The position numbers and the translations under genes are program-made. From NCBI GenBank assembly GCA_944989445.1, contig CALYLW010001077.1:161028-225027 (forward strand): DNA of 64,000 bases, given 5' to 3'. Positions 23,425 through 38,400 of this stretch are shown here, piece by piece. Numbering within the stretch: position 1 is the stretch's first letter; each line of letters starts with the position of its first letter. The notes under the pieces are model-generated. The model searched no databases, was not told where the DNA came from, and was given only the letters and a program-made list of their open reading frames with translations. Source of the DNA: Ampullaceana balthica. Taxonomy: Eukaryota > Mollusca > Gastropoda > Lymnaeidae.

Positions 23425-26400
23425 GTGAGTTATATTTTTAAACTAATTTTCAAAAAAAAATAAATACACAAATATTAATAGAAATAAAGACTTCAGTTTC
23501 ATACTTTCTACACGTCTATTTGTGAATGTACTAAATATAGCTCCGCAAAATGAGCATTCGTGCTTCTTTTACTAAAAGTATTTTTTTCTATATTATATTT
23601 TTGAGTCAACAGCTTGTTCAATTTATTTAATGCTAGCCAATTACCTGCGCTGCGCAGAGGGAAAGAAAGATTCAGTTAGCTTTGGAAATCGAGTACCAAA
23701 TATATGGAAGATGGGACCAAAAGAAACAAAGATAATTCGATAAGTTAAATATGGTAGTTGACATTGGCTTCATAACAGTTAAATAAGTACGTTTATCGGT
23801 ATTAGTTAGAGCAGGGAAGCTGCCAACCGAATATCGTGAAGATGTGACCAAAATGAGAAAGATTTACATGGCAAAGTTAAAGGCCATTATGCGTAGAATT
23901 TTAAAATGAAACCTATTTAACTTTTGGACATCATGGTTTCAATGCCCTATAGTTTCTAAATAGGAGTCATCAATAATTTATGTACCAAGTTTGATCAAGA
24001 AGCATCTATTATAGCAAGAACCCTTCACGAGAATGTACCCTACAACTTTTTAAAAGTTTCTTTGCGTTCATTTAATAAAATAATATTTATACAGCTTAGT
24101 GACATTAAGTGCCCCGGGACCAACCGGTACAGGATGTTAATTCCAAAACACTTGTAGATTTCAATGTGAATCACAATGGATATACTTCTTTGCCAATATT
24201 TGTCAAGATCGTATAAAATAAAATTGGTAATAAAATTACATTAAGGGCAAGCGATCTCAACTGTTATATAAATACAGTTTTAAAGGCCATATAAATTCAA
24301 TTGGGATCATGAGAAAGATTTGTGTCAATATTTGTCAAGGTAGTTACAAATTTAATGAGGTATAAAACTTAAAAAGTTAACCATAAAAAAATTACCCTCC
24401 TCCCTATCCCAAAGCAGTTACCAATAGTATTTTAGTGCCATTTAGAATTCTAATATGGGCCATTACATTTTAACTACCAAGTGTGGTCAAGATCGATCCA
24501 TCTACCAAGTAGCCATTGTTTAAAATACCTTTTCAGGCTTCTATCCCCTAAAATTTTTAATTTTAAAAAACGTTTATGTCAGAAAATGTTGTGGGATTGT
24601 ACTCAATATCATTCAAAGCTTTATCACGATCGGATGAATGCAATAATATTTATACAGCTTATGTAACAAAAAATCTCATTAAAGGCCCCGACCCTAATTT
24701 GTGTATAAGATATAAATTTCAAAACAAATGTTAATTTCAATCTGGATCATGATGGAGATGTATGTTAATTTTTGTCAAGATTATGAAAAATCAAATAAAA
24801 AATAAATCGTTAAATTTTCTAAATAAATATACGGGAGCGGCGGTCCCAAAATAATGGACATCAAGATTTTAATACCTTAAAGAACTTTAATTCGGTCCAT
24901 CTAACTTTTATTTACCAAGTATTGTCAAGAAACATCCATTTACCCAATAGCAACTGTTAAAACACTTTTTATGTAACTCAATTTTGAAAAATTGACATTT
25001 TGGTCTCCGGTTATAATATTTAAAAAAAATTTTATGCTCGAAAACTTGGAGGGAACGTACTCATAATCATCATGACGTATCATTTTAATAAGATTAATAA
25101 AATAAAATGTATACGGCTTACGTAATTTTAAAATGGCATTAAGGGCCCCTGGGCCCAATTTGTGTAGGATATAAAGTTCAAAACTATTGATTTCAACCTG
25201 TATGACGATGGATGTATTTTTCAACATTGGTCAAATCCTTTAAAAAACAATAAGGAATAAAAAATTAAATGTTTACGAAAAATAATTTACTGGTCACGGC
25301 CCAAAAGGAATTATCATTAGGAGTTTATTGCCCTATATTATTTAAAAATAGGTTACCAAGTTTTTTTATACTAAGTTTTGTCAAGATCCATCAACTTAAA
25401 CAGTAGCCAAAGTAAAAAAAAATTTAAAAAGCTTTTATTTGGGTAAAACTGTTATTTTTGGCGTTCCCCTGGTCTACAATGCGTGATAATTTTAAATTTT
25501 GTTTTCGCCAAATATCATCGTGCGAGTGACTTAACAACTTCCCAAAGTTTCACGATTCTACGTACAAGGTAATTTGTAGAATTAGTTATCAGTGATTAAA
25601 TAAGTCAGGGCTTTGCCTTTTATTAGGATAGATTTGTCGCATAAAACATGTATCATCTCCAATATAACTATAAGTGATGAAATCAATAATTTTGGCCGTA
25701 AATTATAATAAGTTTATCAAATAGTCAGCCTCATCTCTAATTTCTAAGAGGAAAAAAACGATTTATCAAATGTTATGTTTAAATTGCAAAATGAATATGT
25801 GTAAGCTACTAAACGCTTTATTATAGAAGACAATCAAACTGGATGAAAAGTTTAATTATCTTGAAATGTGTGATGAGTGAAATATGTCTGCTACACATGA
25901 GTAGTGCAGAAACATGGCTCAATTTATTCCGCAGTGATTTACTGCGAATACTTTTGTAAAGTGCCGCTGAGGAATGAAGTTTACACATTAAAACGGTGGC
26001 TATGAAAAGGGTATAAGTTGGGTTTGACTTCAATGTGGTTGGGTTGAAAGAAAGAATAAAATTTGGGCCTGAAAGAAAGCAAAAAACAATACTAAAACTG
26101 CAACGAAGATTAAACTGTTATCGAGTACTACAACTTGGTTAGCATTATTTCGCGTAGTTGGAAAAATAAATTATTAGACGAATACACAGTGGCATCACTA
26201 CCTTGCTAAGTATGGTTCAATACCTTAATGCTGGCACATAATAATTATCAATACATTTTTTTAAATAATATTTAAGTTGCAATAAAGGACGTTATAATTT
26301 GCGAATCGAATTTCAAAATTGTCAACAGTAGATAAAATTATCAATCCGAAAGTTTCCACCATATGGTATGATGAGGTTGCTTAAATGCCTGCATGTGGTA

Positions 26401-29400
26401 AGGATGAAAGCATTAGTCTCGTCCTAAGATTTACTGAATGTCTGTATGTTAGCAGCTTGACTCTATTTTCATGAAATCAATTTAAGGCAACCGAAAATAT
26501 TAAGGAATTCACTGTTGGTCGACAGTTTGATTTTTAATTTTATCCACACATTATTTTCGATGTACCAGGCATTTTTTTAAAACAATGATAGCTTTTTACC
26601 GAAAAGTATGGTAATCAGCATCGTCATTTCAATTCAGTGTTTACAATGAAGATTAATGCAGACTTTCTAAGATATTGCTTGGTATTTAATAATGTATGAT
26701 CAATAAGTTGGATATTAATGCTGAACTTCTCCAGCCAAGCGCTTATTAACTCCTTTATATTAACTCATAGTGTCTGCTTGTCGCAAAAAACGTCGGATCT
26801 ATATTTAACCCACTTCCCGATATTCTTTCGAGCTAAACTTTTGCATTCAAACTTGTAGTCACAATTAAAAAGATCTATCAAAATTTCAAATCGATCAATA
26901 GTTATGTAATTAAATTAATGAATTTTTAGATTATCTCTATATCTATCTTTGTGGCATGTAAATGTTTATGCTAGTCTGTCGCGCAGTACGTATTATATTG
27001 AATATACTTTTATACTATTTTCACGATCTATAAATGTAAAATGTGATAGTCTGTCATGCGCTGCGAATTAAATGGAACTTAATTGTAGTTATGCCTCATA
27101 TATAAAGGATTTATAGTAAAACACATTTTGTTTTTTACGGGGGGGGCGGTAGTTATGCATGGATTCAGCCTAAAAGAATCTAGAACTTGTCTGGAGGATT
27201 TACATTCAGACATACTTACGAAGATTTAATGATATCAGATTAATTTAACATAGATCAACCCCTTATAGTAAAGAAAATATATATATATAACATATATTTA
27301 GTTTTTTTCGAGGAACTCTGTCATTTTTCAGTTTCTGTATTTTAACACATTCAAGCTACTGTAAACGGAAGTTAAGTTGTTGAAACGAAACAATGCCCCT
27401 TTTATAACAATGTTGACGTAGAACTTACTCTTAATGACAGAAGACTATTAATCATATACGCCACATGATGACGACGGAAAGATGTGCACTTCCTATCTAC
27501 TAGGAATTTTAGTTTCAATTTCTTTGTGTAGAAATGTGTGTGTGTATGTGTGTATGCGAGTGTGTGTGTGTGTTTATGTGTGTGTGTGCGACAAAATGTG
27601 CATACACCTCATTTTCATTATTATATCATCACAAAAACAATTGCTTCTTCTTCTGAGCATTCATTTTGATCGTCTGTTGAACATAGCATTGCATGGACAT
27701 AATGTCTATTTAGATAGAGACTATTTATGCGATGAATATATCTAAGCTAATGCTATTCAGCAAAGTTTAACAAAAAGTCTTCTGGTTGTGATAGCTGGAT
27801 ACATAAATCTTAGCTTGACATCAAAAGAACATAAAATAACGAAATTTACGAAAATGTTTCTCTCATGAGCAATGAAAGTTTGGGTCGTAAAGATAATTTT
27901 CGACTTAAATTTTATTTATAATTTTGAATATTCTTTCATTAATTTTGTTTTCATTTTCTTCAACACTTCATTCTTGAAAAAAGGGTGGTCGCACAAATTA
28001 AAAAGTTATGATAACAAGAACTTTTTTCACTTGTTCTATCCATAAGAAGTTTATTTAACTTGTATGAGATCAAAGTTAATGTTATGATATGTATGTACAC
28101 TAGATATGATTGAGAGGATGTGTCTTACAGGCTCAAGTTTTCGTTCCTTATATAAATTATACTGTATCGATTAATCTATATATATAAAGCTCAGTTGTTT
28201 GTATCTGCGTCGGTATGTTTCACTTTTCAACTTTCTGTTCGTTACACAGCCACGGAAAAACCAAATGACGGACCGGGACCAAATTTGGCAGGACGGTTCC
28301 TTTTACCCCGGAGATGGTTTTAAGTTATTTTTTGTAATTGTCCCGTTTGCCCGAATGGCGTAAATTAAATAAATAATCAGTAAATGCAGAGACAAAGAAT
28401 AAAAAATTTAACCTCATTTCTATATTGAACAACTTTACACGGACGTTCAAATTCCGTTCAAAGCGAGTTATTTTTGGTGAAGTTCTTTTCCCCCCAATGC
28501 TTTATTTTCAGCGGTGCGCATTAAAAAAATGTTATATTGTCTAATTACCGTGCGCACATTTTCGTGTACGCTTCATTCAAAATAATAAAGTATAAGCATA
28601 AAACAATGCCGTATTTTAATATTTATATGCAATCCATACAGACCACGGGAATAAATATACATAATTAACATACGTGACTTATCCGTGCTTGATAAATACG
28701 ACATATTGAACTTGATGAAATGTACAAAAGTATTTCATAATAATTCTAAATCCTCAAATCCTATTTTTACATCGTTGACTTTTCACAAAATTAAAATATA
28801 AGCATAAAACTATGACGTCATTTAATATTTTTATACAAAATCGATCGCTGTGCCACCAACATAACCTAAAAATATTTTTCATCTACACATACATACTGCC
28901 GACGGGAATTATGTATATTGATGATTAGAAAAGGAGAGTTATTTTTGGTCCAGTTGTTATGAGCATACTTTTTATTATTATTAAGCCAGAATACTTCTAT
29001 AACCATTTATTATTATTGTCTAAATACGGTGTGAACATTTTCTTGAATTCTTTTTAATACGACTGCTTTACTTTTGTTTCTTTCAAGTATTTTAGAAAGT
29101 ACATTTCATATATAACATTTATAATTTAATTTATTGGCGCTATAGGTTAAGTAGATTTTTTCTTTGAGGGGGGGGTAGTGCCATATTATCTTTATCTCAT
29201 AGACGTTTTTGCAAATATTGTATTAATTACAATTGTGTTACGATGCAGTGTGGTAAATATATTTGAACTTTTTTAGTGAAGACAGTGGTAGAGATCTTTT
29301 GGAAAAATGTCAACAAAACAGTGGCCTTTTTTTAATGGATACAAACAAACAAACATACAAACATCAACTGAGCTGTATATATTAGATATGCGTTTAAATT

Positions 29401-32400
29401 CTTTTATTTCAATTTTTTCACTATGAATTGTATTAATATTTTACATGTGCAAATGAAATTGCGATTTTAAAAAAAAATTAATTCATAACTCGCCATTTAA
29501 TTAAAAAAATATAGATGTAGCGAGTTTATTTTATGTGGAAAGCGATGGCCTATGTAAAATAGACTTACACTTTAAAATGTTTACATAAGCTATATATATA
29601 CTATACATTATAAACTTTCGCTACCGAACGTATTAACAGAAGTTGACTTAATTTAATAAAGTGACCATGAAAACGCTTAATTAATATAAAATTGCAAATT
29701 GAACAAGATATGTTCTTTCCTTTGAAGTCTGAATAACATAGGGCATTTCTTAAGTTGTTTTTAAATCATTTTTCATATGCTCTTATTAACAGACGGTTGA
29801 ATTTTTATTTATTTTTAAAGGATATATATTTTTTTTCAAAAACAAAATCTAGTGTGTGTGTGTGTGTATATTGAATATAATTTACAAAATATGATGCCTT
29901 ATCAGAAATAGGGAACAACAAAAATGATTCATTTTTTAAATTGTACACATTGCATAAAAACCGTAAATATAAATCGTAAATATAGAGACATTAAATTTTT
30001 TAAATATTATTTCCCTGTTAAAACAACTATGAATACGTCAAAAGGAAGAGTTATTTTGGTCCATTAAATTTACTTTATAACAAGATTTTATTTTTGCGCC
30101 CAGCTTTCTATAATCTTTTATTGTGTAAATATGGTGAGCACATTTTGTTGATATCATGTTAATACGACTGCTTTTGTTTTTTTAAAAGTATTTTAGAAAG
30201 TACATTTATAATTTTATTTATTGGCGCTATGAGTTATGTAGCTTTTGCCTTTTTATGGGATAGTGCCATAATATGCCATTTATCTCATATCGCGGTTACA
30301 AATATTGTATTACTTACAATTGTGTTACGATGCAGTGTCGTAATTATATATGAACTTTTTGAGTGACGAGCGTGGTAGAACTCTTTCGGAAAACCTATCA
30401 GCTATGTTTATTTAGTACTAGCAGACCCATCGTGCGTTGCAACGATCTCAGTAAAAAGGAATGCATAAAGATAAAAAAGGAATTACAATAAGGGTCACCG
30501 GGCCTATCAGTTTAACATATGAAGTTAATAATCTGTTAATTTCAATCGATTTCATATCAAATATATAATTTATATGTATCTATATTTAATAATATCGTGT
30601 ACAATTGAATGGGGAATACAATACTAAAAGTTAATAAAAAAAACACATTTAGGGCCCCCAGTCCCGAGGAAATGGAAATTAGCAGTTCAGTGCCCTATAG
30701 TAATTTAATTTAGTTTTTATATACCGAGTTTGGTCAAAATCCAGTTATTTTCTCATTATCTAACACTTAAACTAATTTTTATATAGCTAATATAATGAAA
30801 AAATACATTAAGGGCCCCCCGTGCCCATTCAGTTCAAGATGTACATTTTGAAAACCTGTTCATTTAAATTCAGTTTCCTCATGGATATATGTATCAAGAT
30901 CGTTAAAAACTGAGTGGAAAATAATTTCTGAGAGTAAAAAAAAAGACATTTGGGGCCCCCGGCCCTGAACAATTGGACATTAGAAGTACAGTGCCATTTT
31001 TTATTTTTATATGGGCTACCAAGTTTTTATATACAAAGTTTGGTTAAGATCCAATCATTTACTAAGTAGCTAACGCATAAACTAATTTTATATAGCTCAT
31101 ATAAGCAAAAAACGACATTAAGGGCCCAGGGCCCAATTAGTGCAAGATATCAAGTTCAAAACACCTATTTATTTCAATAAATCTTATAGTGGACATATTT
31201 TATTTATCTATGTTTCTCAAGATCTTTAATAATTGAATTGGGAATACAATCTTAAACGTTTATCAAAAAAGACATTTTGGCCCCCAGCCCCGAATAAATG
31301 GACATTAGGAAATTAGTGCCCTATAGTATTTTAATATAGGCTATCAAGTTGTTATGTACCAAGTTTGGTCAAGATCCATTCATTTTCCAAGCAGCTAAGC
31401 CTTAAACTAATTTTTATATAGCTCATATAAGAAAAAAATCTCATTATGGGCCCCCGGCGCCACATGAGTGTTACATTTTGAAATAAAGTAGCCTATTTCC
31501 ATCCCGGGAGCGTACTCAAAAGTGTCCAAAAGTTTCACGGCGATCGGATGAATGGTTTAGTCAGCTATAACAGACATGCATACATACATACATACATTGA
31601 TTTATATATATAGAGACAAGTGGGAATGAAATAATAAATTTAGTTAATATGGTCGTCAAGATTTATTATTTAATAAATCATATCTTTTAAATAGTAAGGT
31701 AATTTTAAAAGGCACTGCATTAAGTGGTAAAATGGTAAAAATTAAATAATTGTGACTGTTGTTTTTTTTATCACTCTTTTTTTTCTTAAATATATTTAAT
31801 TATATTTAATTTCTTTTCCTTAAAATGGCATAGCTCTGTTTCCCATAAGATTTTTACTAAAAGATGAATCTGAAATTTAACTTCGCAAATAAAAATTGTA
31901 ATAACCAGCAACTAATACTGAAGTGCAATATCAGCACACTCCCGCTACAGGGAGCAGGTATATTTCTAGTAAAGTATATTTTAGTATGGTTTCTTGTTGT
32001 AGTGTTCAAATGTAGATAGTAAATTTTATTTTAATATTTTGTTTTGATTATAATCTTACTGACTTGACATATTTATAATAAAATGCACATTCATGATTTG
32101 TAAAAGTAATTCATAGCATATGTTAACTGTTAATTTATTTTTATTTTTTTTTGAAATGGTATTAATACAAAAGTTATCGTTTTAGATTCCGCCATTACAT
32201 TCCTTTCTGAGCACGTATTTAAAATGGCATCAGTGCCGAAAGAATTGTTTTTTTTAAGTATTCTTATAAATTACTATTTCAGCGATCGCTTTAATGTATG
32301 TTTAATTATTCATCAAATAGAGAACTTTATTTTGAAAATAATTAAAATCAATAAAGAACAACATATTTGATAATATAGGTATAGCTAATTGAGCCACCAA

Positions 32401-35400
32401 GTTTTAAAAAGTTGTTAAAACAGAAGCAGTTTTATTATTAAGTAATTAATAAGCGATTGGTGTGTTGTTGTTTTTTTTTGTTGGGCGAAGTCAGGCCTAT
32501 GCAGCTAGACAATGACGGTCTATTTATATACAGCCTACTTGACATAAATATTTAACCCACGACCCATATTGTTTAAAATAAAGTGATTAAATTATCTACT
32601 GTGAAGCTCTAACTGTGCACATTTGATTAAAACGCATTGACTTCAATTTAACAGAATCTGTGAATATTACACCCATGTGTGAACCAGCTGAAGAAGGGAA
32701 GGAAACAAAAATAATCTTCAGAAAGAATTTTCCTCAACAAAACATAGAGCTGACAGTTAATGTGGGAAATCCAACAATAGCCGTGTGTACAATACCGGGA
32801 AGCTGCTCAAATATATACCCAAATCACTCCATGACGTCATATGTTTTGTTATCAAATTTTGATGTCGTCATAACAGTTTCCATATTTAACACAACAAGAT
32901 CCACTGCAAAAGTTTGGTCTCTTGTCTATAGAAATACTGAATCAAGTTGTAATATGTCTGTGTTCTGTAAGCTGTTATTTAATTATTTTCCATTAAATAA
33001 TCCATTTATAAATGTTTCCTCAAAAATATTTCTCAAATACTACGTTGACAAATAAAAAAAATATTATTAAAATATTTAGGACTTATTTTAAAAGCATTAA
33101 TCAAAATGTAACTGGATAAAAACATTTAACTGTCACCATCTCACTTTAGGTTAATTTTAAATTATTTCTTCTTTAAATATCGGAATAAAATAATCAATTC
33201 TGTTTATAATTTCTTTTTCATTTTTTTTCAAAATCCTTTTTTATTCATTCATTTTGACAGTTAGACCTCGACAATTTTCATGTGAATACATTGTTTCAAA
33301 AGAAGATCTCCATATTTGGTGTTGGAGTTCAAGAGTTTACCCAGAGGCTAAATGTCGTATCTCACAGACATTACCTTCTGTACGTGTTGGTCAACGCCGG
33401 CTTGTAAAACGTTATTAGAAATGGATTTAAATAATTATTGTCTTTACACTAACTAATTTATTTCAAAATTGTGTGTTCTCTTTTTATTATTTTTTAAATT
33501 GGCTAAATATATTATATTTCATTTTTTGGCCAGATTTATTGAAATACATAAAATTTTTAATTTTACAAAAAGCTTGACTTTTTAGTGATGACATTTATCC
33601 ACAGCTTCGAAGTTTAGTACCAGGTACCATGATGGTATGCAAGAACAGCGAACTTCCAGGGCATTCCTTATACTACCTACCAAATTGTTCTTTAACAATA
33701 CCCATTGATAATATGTTACCAGGAAAATATCACATACAATTGAGCATGTATCCAAATGTCAAAAATAGCGAAGAAGATATATATTTTGGTACAAATTATT
33801 CCTATAACCTCAATTTAGGTAAATTATGTTTTGTATATTGTCTGTATTCTCTTAAGCTTTAATTAAAATAAAACTTGAGTATAGAACTTATTAATAAATT
33901 CGTTTAACATAAATGTTGCATAAAAAAAGTTTATTTTTTTAAATAGCTCTTTTTATCTTATTTTATCTTATCTTATCTTCTCTGTTACAGACGCTCCTTC
34001 TATACAGAAGATTATTGCGTCCTACGCTTATCTATGGTTTGTGTTTAGTCCTGCATTTTTATTAGAGATTTAAATGTTGATAAAGTGTTGGTTTTCCTGG
34101 ATTCTTCAGGCAACCCATTCCACGCCCGAATTCCGGACGGGAAGAAGGAAAACTTGTATGTGTTTGTTCTTGCATACGGAATAAGAAAGGTGTTTTTATC
34201 CTTATGTCTATCTGAGGGTTGTATTAAGTTATCTTTGTGTTGTATTTCTAAATTAGAATTAATTGCTTTATGTATGATTACTACTTTGCTCTTGGTTCTT
34301 CTATCCTCTAGTGTTTCAAGGTTTAATGATTTAACTAATGGTGTTATTCTTGTCAGTTTCGAATATTCTCCAGTAATGAATCTGGCAGCTCTTTTTTGAA
34401 TTTGTTCTAGTTTATCAATGTTTTCTTTGGTGGATGGGTCCCATACAGAAGATGCATATTCTAGTACAGGTCTCACCAAAGTGAGGTAGCATTTTAGTTT
34501 TATATCTCTATTACATTTGTTAAAGTTTCTTTTTATAAAGCCTAAGGTTTTGTTTGATTTTTTAATAACTTCATTGACATGGGGATTCCATGATAGTTTC
34601 TCATTTATTAAGACTCCTAAGTATTTTGCATCTTTAGTTTGGGTCAGTTCTTTTCCATGAATGTAATATTTTGAATTTATTTGTTTCTTTTTCTTTGTTA
34701 CTCTTAACAGTTGACACTTTTCTGGGTGGAAAGACATACTCCAGTTAGTTTCCCATTTTATCAATTCATCTAAGTCTTTTTGTAAAATTTTGCTATCTTG
34801 TTCTGATTTAATTGTTCTATAGATTATACAATCATCAGCAAATAACCTAACTTTTGTACCTGTTGAGATGTTGTTGGGTAAATCATTTATATAAATTAAA
34901 AAGAGTAAGGGACCTAGCACAGTTCCTTGTGGAACTCCTGAGTTAACCTTTATTGGTGCAGATTTAGATCCATTAATTATTACAGTTTGCTCCCTGCCCA
35001 AAAGGAAGTCTTGGATCCAGTGATGTAAGGAACCTGAGATTCCAAAGTAGTTAAGTTTTTTAAGTAAACTAAGGTGGTGAACTTTGTCAAATGCTTTTGA
35101 GAAGTCTAGTAATATTGTATCTATTTGATCATTTTTGTCTAAGCCTTTTGATAGTTCATCTATTAAACCTATTAATTGTGTTTCACATGATCTGTTTTTT
35201 TCTAAAGCCGTGTTGATGTGGGCATAGGGCATTATATTTGTCAAGGTGGTTAACTATTCTACTATATATTAAGTGTTCTAGTAATTTACAGGTGATACTA
35301 GTAAGTGATACAGGCCTGTAATTACCAGGGTCTGATTTATCCCCTTTCTTAAAGAGTGGAGTTACGTTAGCTAATTTCCAATCCTGGGGCACTTTACCCT

Positions 35401-38400
35401 GGTTTAGAGAGGCTTGAAAGAGAACTACAAGGATTGGGGACAGTTCATTGCTTAGTTCTTTTAATAATCTTGCAGGCAAATCATCTGGGCCATAGCTTTG
35501 TTTATTTTTAAGTTTTTTAGGAGTGAATGTATACCTATCTCATCTACAGTTATGTTACCTATTTCCTCCATTTTATTTAAATTTATTAAAACTTCCTTGT
35601 CGCCTGAGGCAGAAAAAGATGATGCAAAATATGTGTTAAGGATATTAGCTTTAGTTTCATTATCATTATATGTTTTATTATTTGAGCCTTTTAGTGTGGC
35701 TATTCCTGAAGGTTCCATTTTTTTAGATTTGATAAAGGACCATAAGTTTTTATTGTCATCTTTACTAATTTCATTGTTTGTATATTCATTTTGGAGGTTT
35801 CGACTAAGTTTTTGTGTCAAGTGTTTAATCTTTAAGTATCTTTTTGTGTATCCTTTTTTAAATTGGTAGCCTTTACATTTCTTAAATAAGTTCTCTTTTA
35901 GTTTGCATAGCTTTTTCAATTTAAAATTGAACCAGCATTTGTTAATTTTATTTGATGTTAACTTAGTTGGAACATTCTCATCCATAATAAATTTTAGATC
36001 TGTCTTTATATCTTTCCAAATTTCTTCTACTGGGCTATTTGTATTAAATTTACTTAGGACGATTTGATGTAAGTTAGCCGATTATTGGTGTAGTTTTATT
36101 GAATTACATTTATTCCAAAGATATAGTATTCTTCTAGGTATCATTAATTTTAGTTTTGAAGTTTTGGTGACCCTAATCATATCTTGGTCGGGCAGCTCTA
36201 CTAAAAATCAATCAAATATAAATGGTACTCTATAAACGAAATATTCACATATCATTTAAGATATGAGGCTTATATTGTATGTGCTTGTATCTTTAACACT
36301 TGTTTTTGTATAATTTTTTTTTGTGCATACATTCAATCAACATTAGGATAATGATATAATAAATATGATGAAAAATGAAATTATTGCAACAGGAATGTTT
36401 GATTATCTTATAACAATATTTATTTTTATTACACAGATCATCCTCACTTGTTTACGGATTGTCCACATGTTATTATGGAAAATGTTAAAGTCACGTGTGT
36501 ATGTAGCAGATCTGGCGGAAGCCCTGTAGAACTGTCTATTGGCTGGGAGGATAGTGCTAATAACACGATGTCGCTCAACAATGTACTTAATTTCAACACA
36601 GACAATAGGCTCAAAGAGCGTATCACAGGTAAACATTGATTTCAAATAACATTTGTTCAAACAAATACTTTTATATCGAAGTGTCTGCTGCTACGACAAA
36701 GTAACGGCAAACAACTAGACGGGCTGTTGCTAGTGCTACGACATGTCGTAACACAAGCAACATCCCGTCGAGTTGTCTGCTGCTATGACTATTTGTAAAA
36801 AATATGCTGTATTTTAATTATGCTAATACTAATACTTTAATACGAAACATTAGTTCTCATAATTAAATTTCATGAATACTAAAAAAGCCGATTAATGAAA
36901 TTTGAAGGTTAAAAAAAGCCATATGACAAAAATTTATTATTTTTAAAAAACGCCAACCGACAAGAGCTTCGCTAGCTGATGTGATAGTGAATGACAATAC
37001 TTTTAAGTTACAGTTGATTCGAGGGTTCTAATCTCGCTCTCGGCAAATGTTTAAAAAAAAACACGCATTGAGTGTGCTGGTAGTTTTGATTTAATAACTA
37101 CTTATACTGAAAAGCGGATACGTTGAATCCGTTGATTAAATCTATTTAGGTATTAGATAAAATATTATGAAGAGTTTGTTAAAGTTAAAATATTATAGAA
37201 ATTATAGCGACTCAGTTTTTTCGAAGTAATCGAAGTGTTAATTTCTAAGATTCTAAGAGTACTTACTAAGTGACTAAGACTAGTGGTAGCAAGTGTTACG
37301 AAAGGTCGTAACTAAGGAAAAATACATGGCTAACTATTATTAACAGTTTAAACGGTCCTCTTATTTAGAACGGTTAATCACAAGTCCTCAAAATTGACAA
37401 TAAACCATCACTGTTTACTTAATTGTTTTGAAGTTTTTTTGTTTTTTTTAATTCTCTGAATTAAAGTTGAAGGTATCGCGAACGCAAGCAGGGGAAGCAC
37501 GTTTTCATGTCATTATCAGACGACGCGAAGCGAAAACTTCAATCTTCATGCACCCTCTCGCTGGTTCTCAAAATATATGGAAATACGGACCGGTGGTTAA
37601 CCGGTATTTTAACAAATTTAGTTCAAACCCTGATGGTAGCAAATTTTAATTTTTTAAAAAAAAATAAACCAAAATGAATGTGGTTGCTATTTTTGTATAT
37701 AGCGGCTTAGTTTTTTCGAAGTGTCTACTCTACTGCTGAGACTAGTCGTAGCACTAGCCACGAAACTTCTGCTACGACATGTCGTAACGCTAGAAACATC
37801 CAGCCGAATCGTCTGCTGCTACGACAGTCGTAACAGCAGTTTCCTGGCTAGTGTTACGACATGCCGTAACGCTATCAACATCCCGCCGAATCGCCTGCTG
37901 CTACGACATGTCGTAGCACTAGTTTCCTGGCTAGCGTTACGACATGTCGTAAAGCTAGCAACATCCTTTATATTAATAGTAAAACTGATATGTACAAGAA
38001 ATAACAAAACAAATATTAAACGTAAGTCATCTTTTTAGTTACTATATGAAGCAGCGTGTTTAGAAGTGTGGAAACAGTTTTGAAGATCTTGAAAAAAAAA
38101 TTCTACAGGTACGTGAAATTGTGAATTTCCTTTAATCCACATGGAGCCAATTTACCAAATCTTTTAATTCATCGTGGTTCCATGTTGATCCTATCAGGTG
38201 TATTGCTCGCTCATAAAATTGCAGTAACCACAATATGTGAAATCTCGTGATGATTAGAAAAGATAAAGATTAATACCCAAAAAAAATGGTTAAAAACACA
38301 ATTAATGAAAAATATAAATTTGTGCTCAAAATTAATATGAACGTGTTCATCGGTATTTCTGCCAATGTGAGAGAAGGAACTGCAGGATGCGGTTAGCTCA

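Noticed and set aside
27482..27745. 87-residue frame with Cys/Val repeats
   Set aside because: The Cys/Val part is a TG microsatellite; no splice or motif support.
37774..37950. CRISPR array
   Set aside because: Regular palindromic repeats, but eukaryotic context, degenerate spacers belonging to an 82-bp tandem unit, no cas genes.
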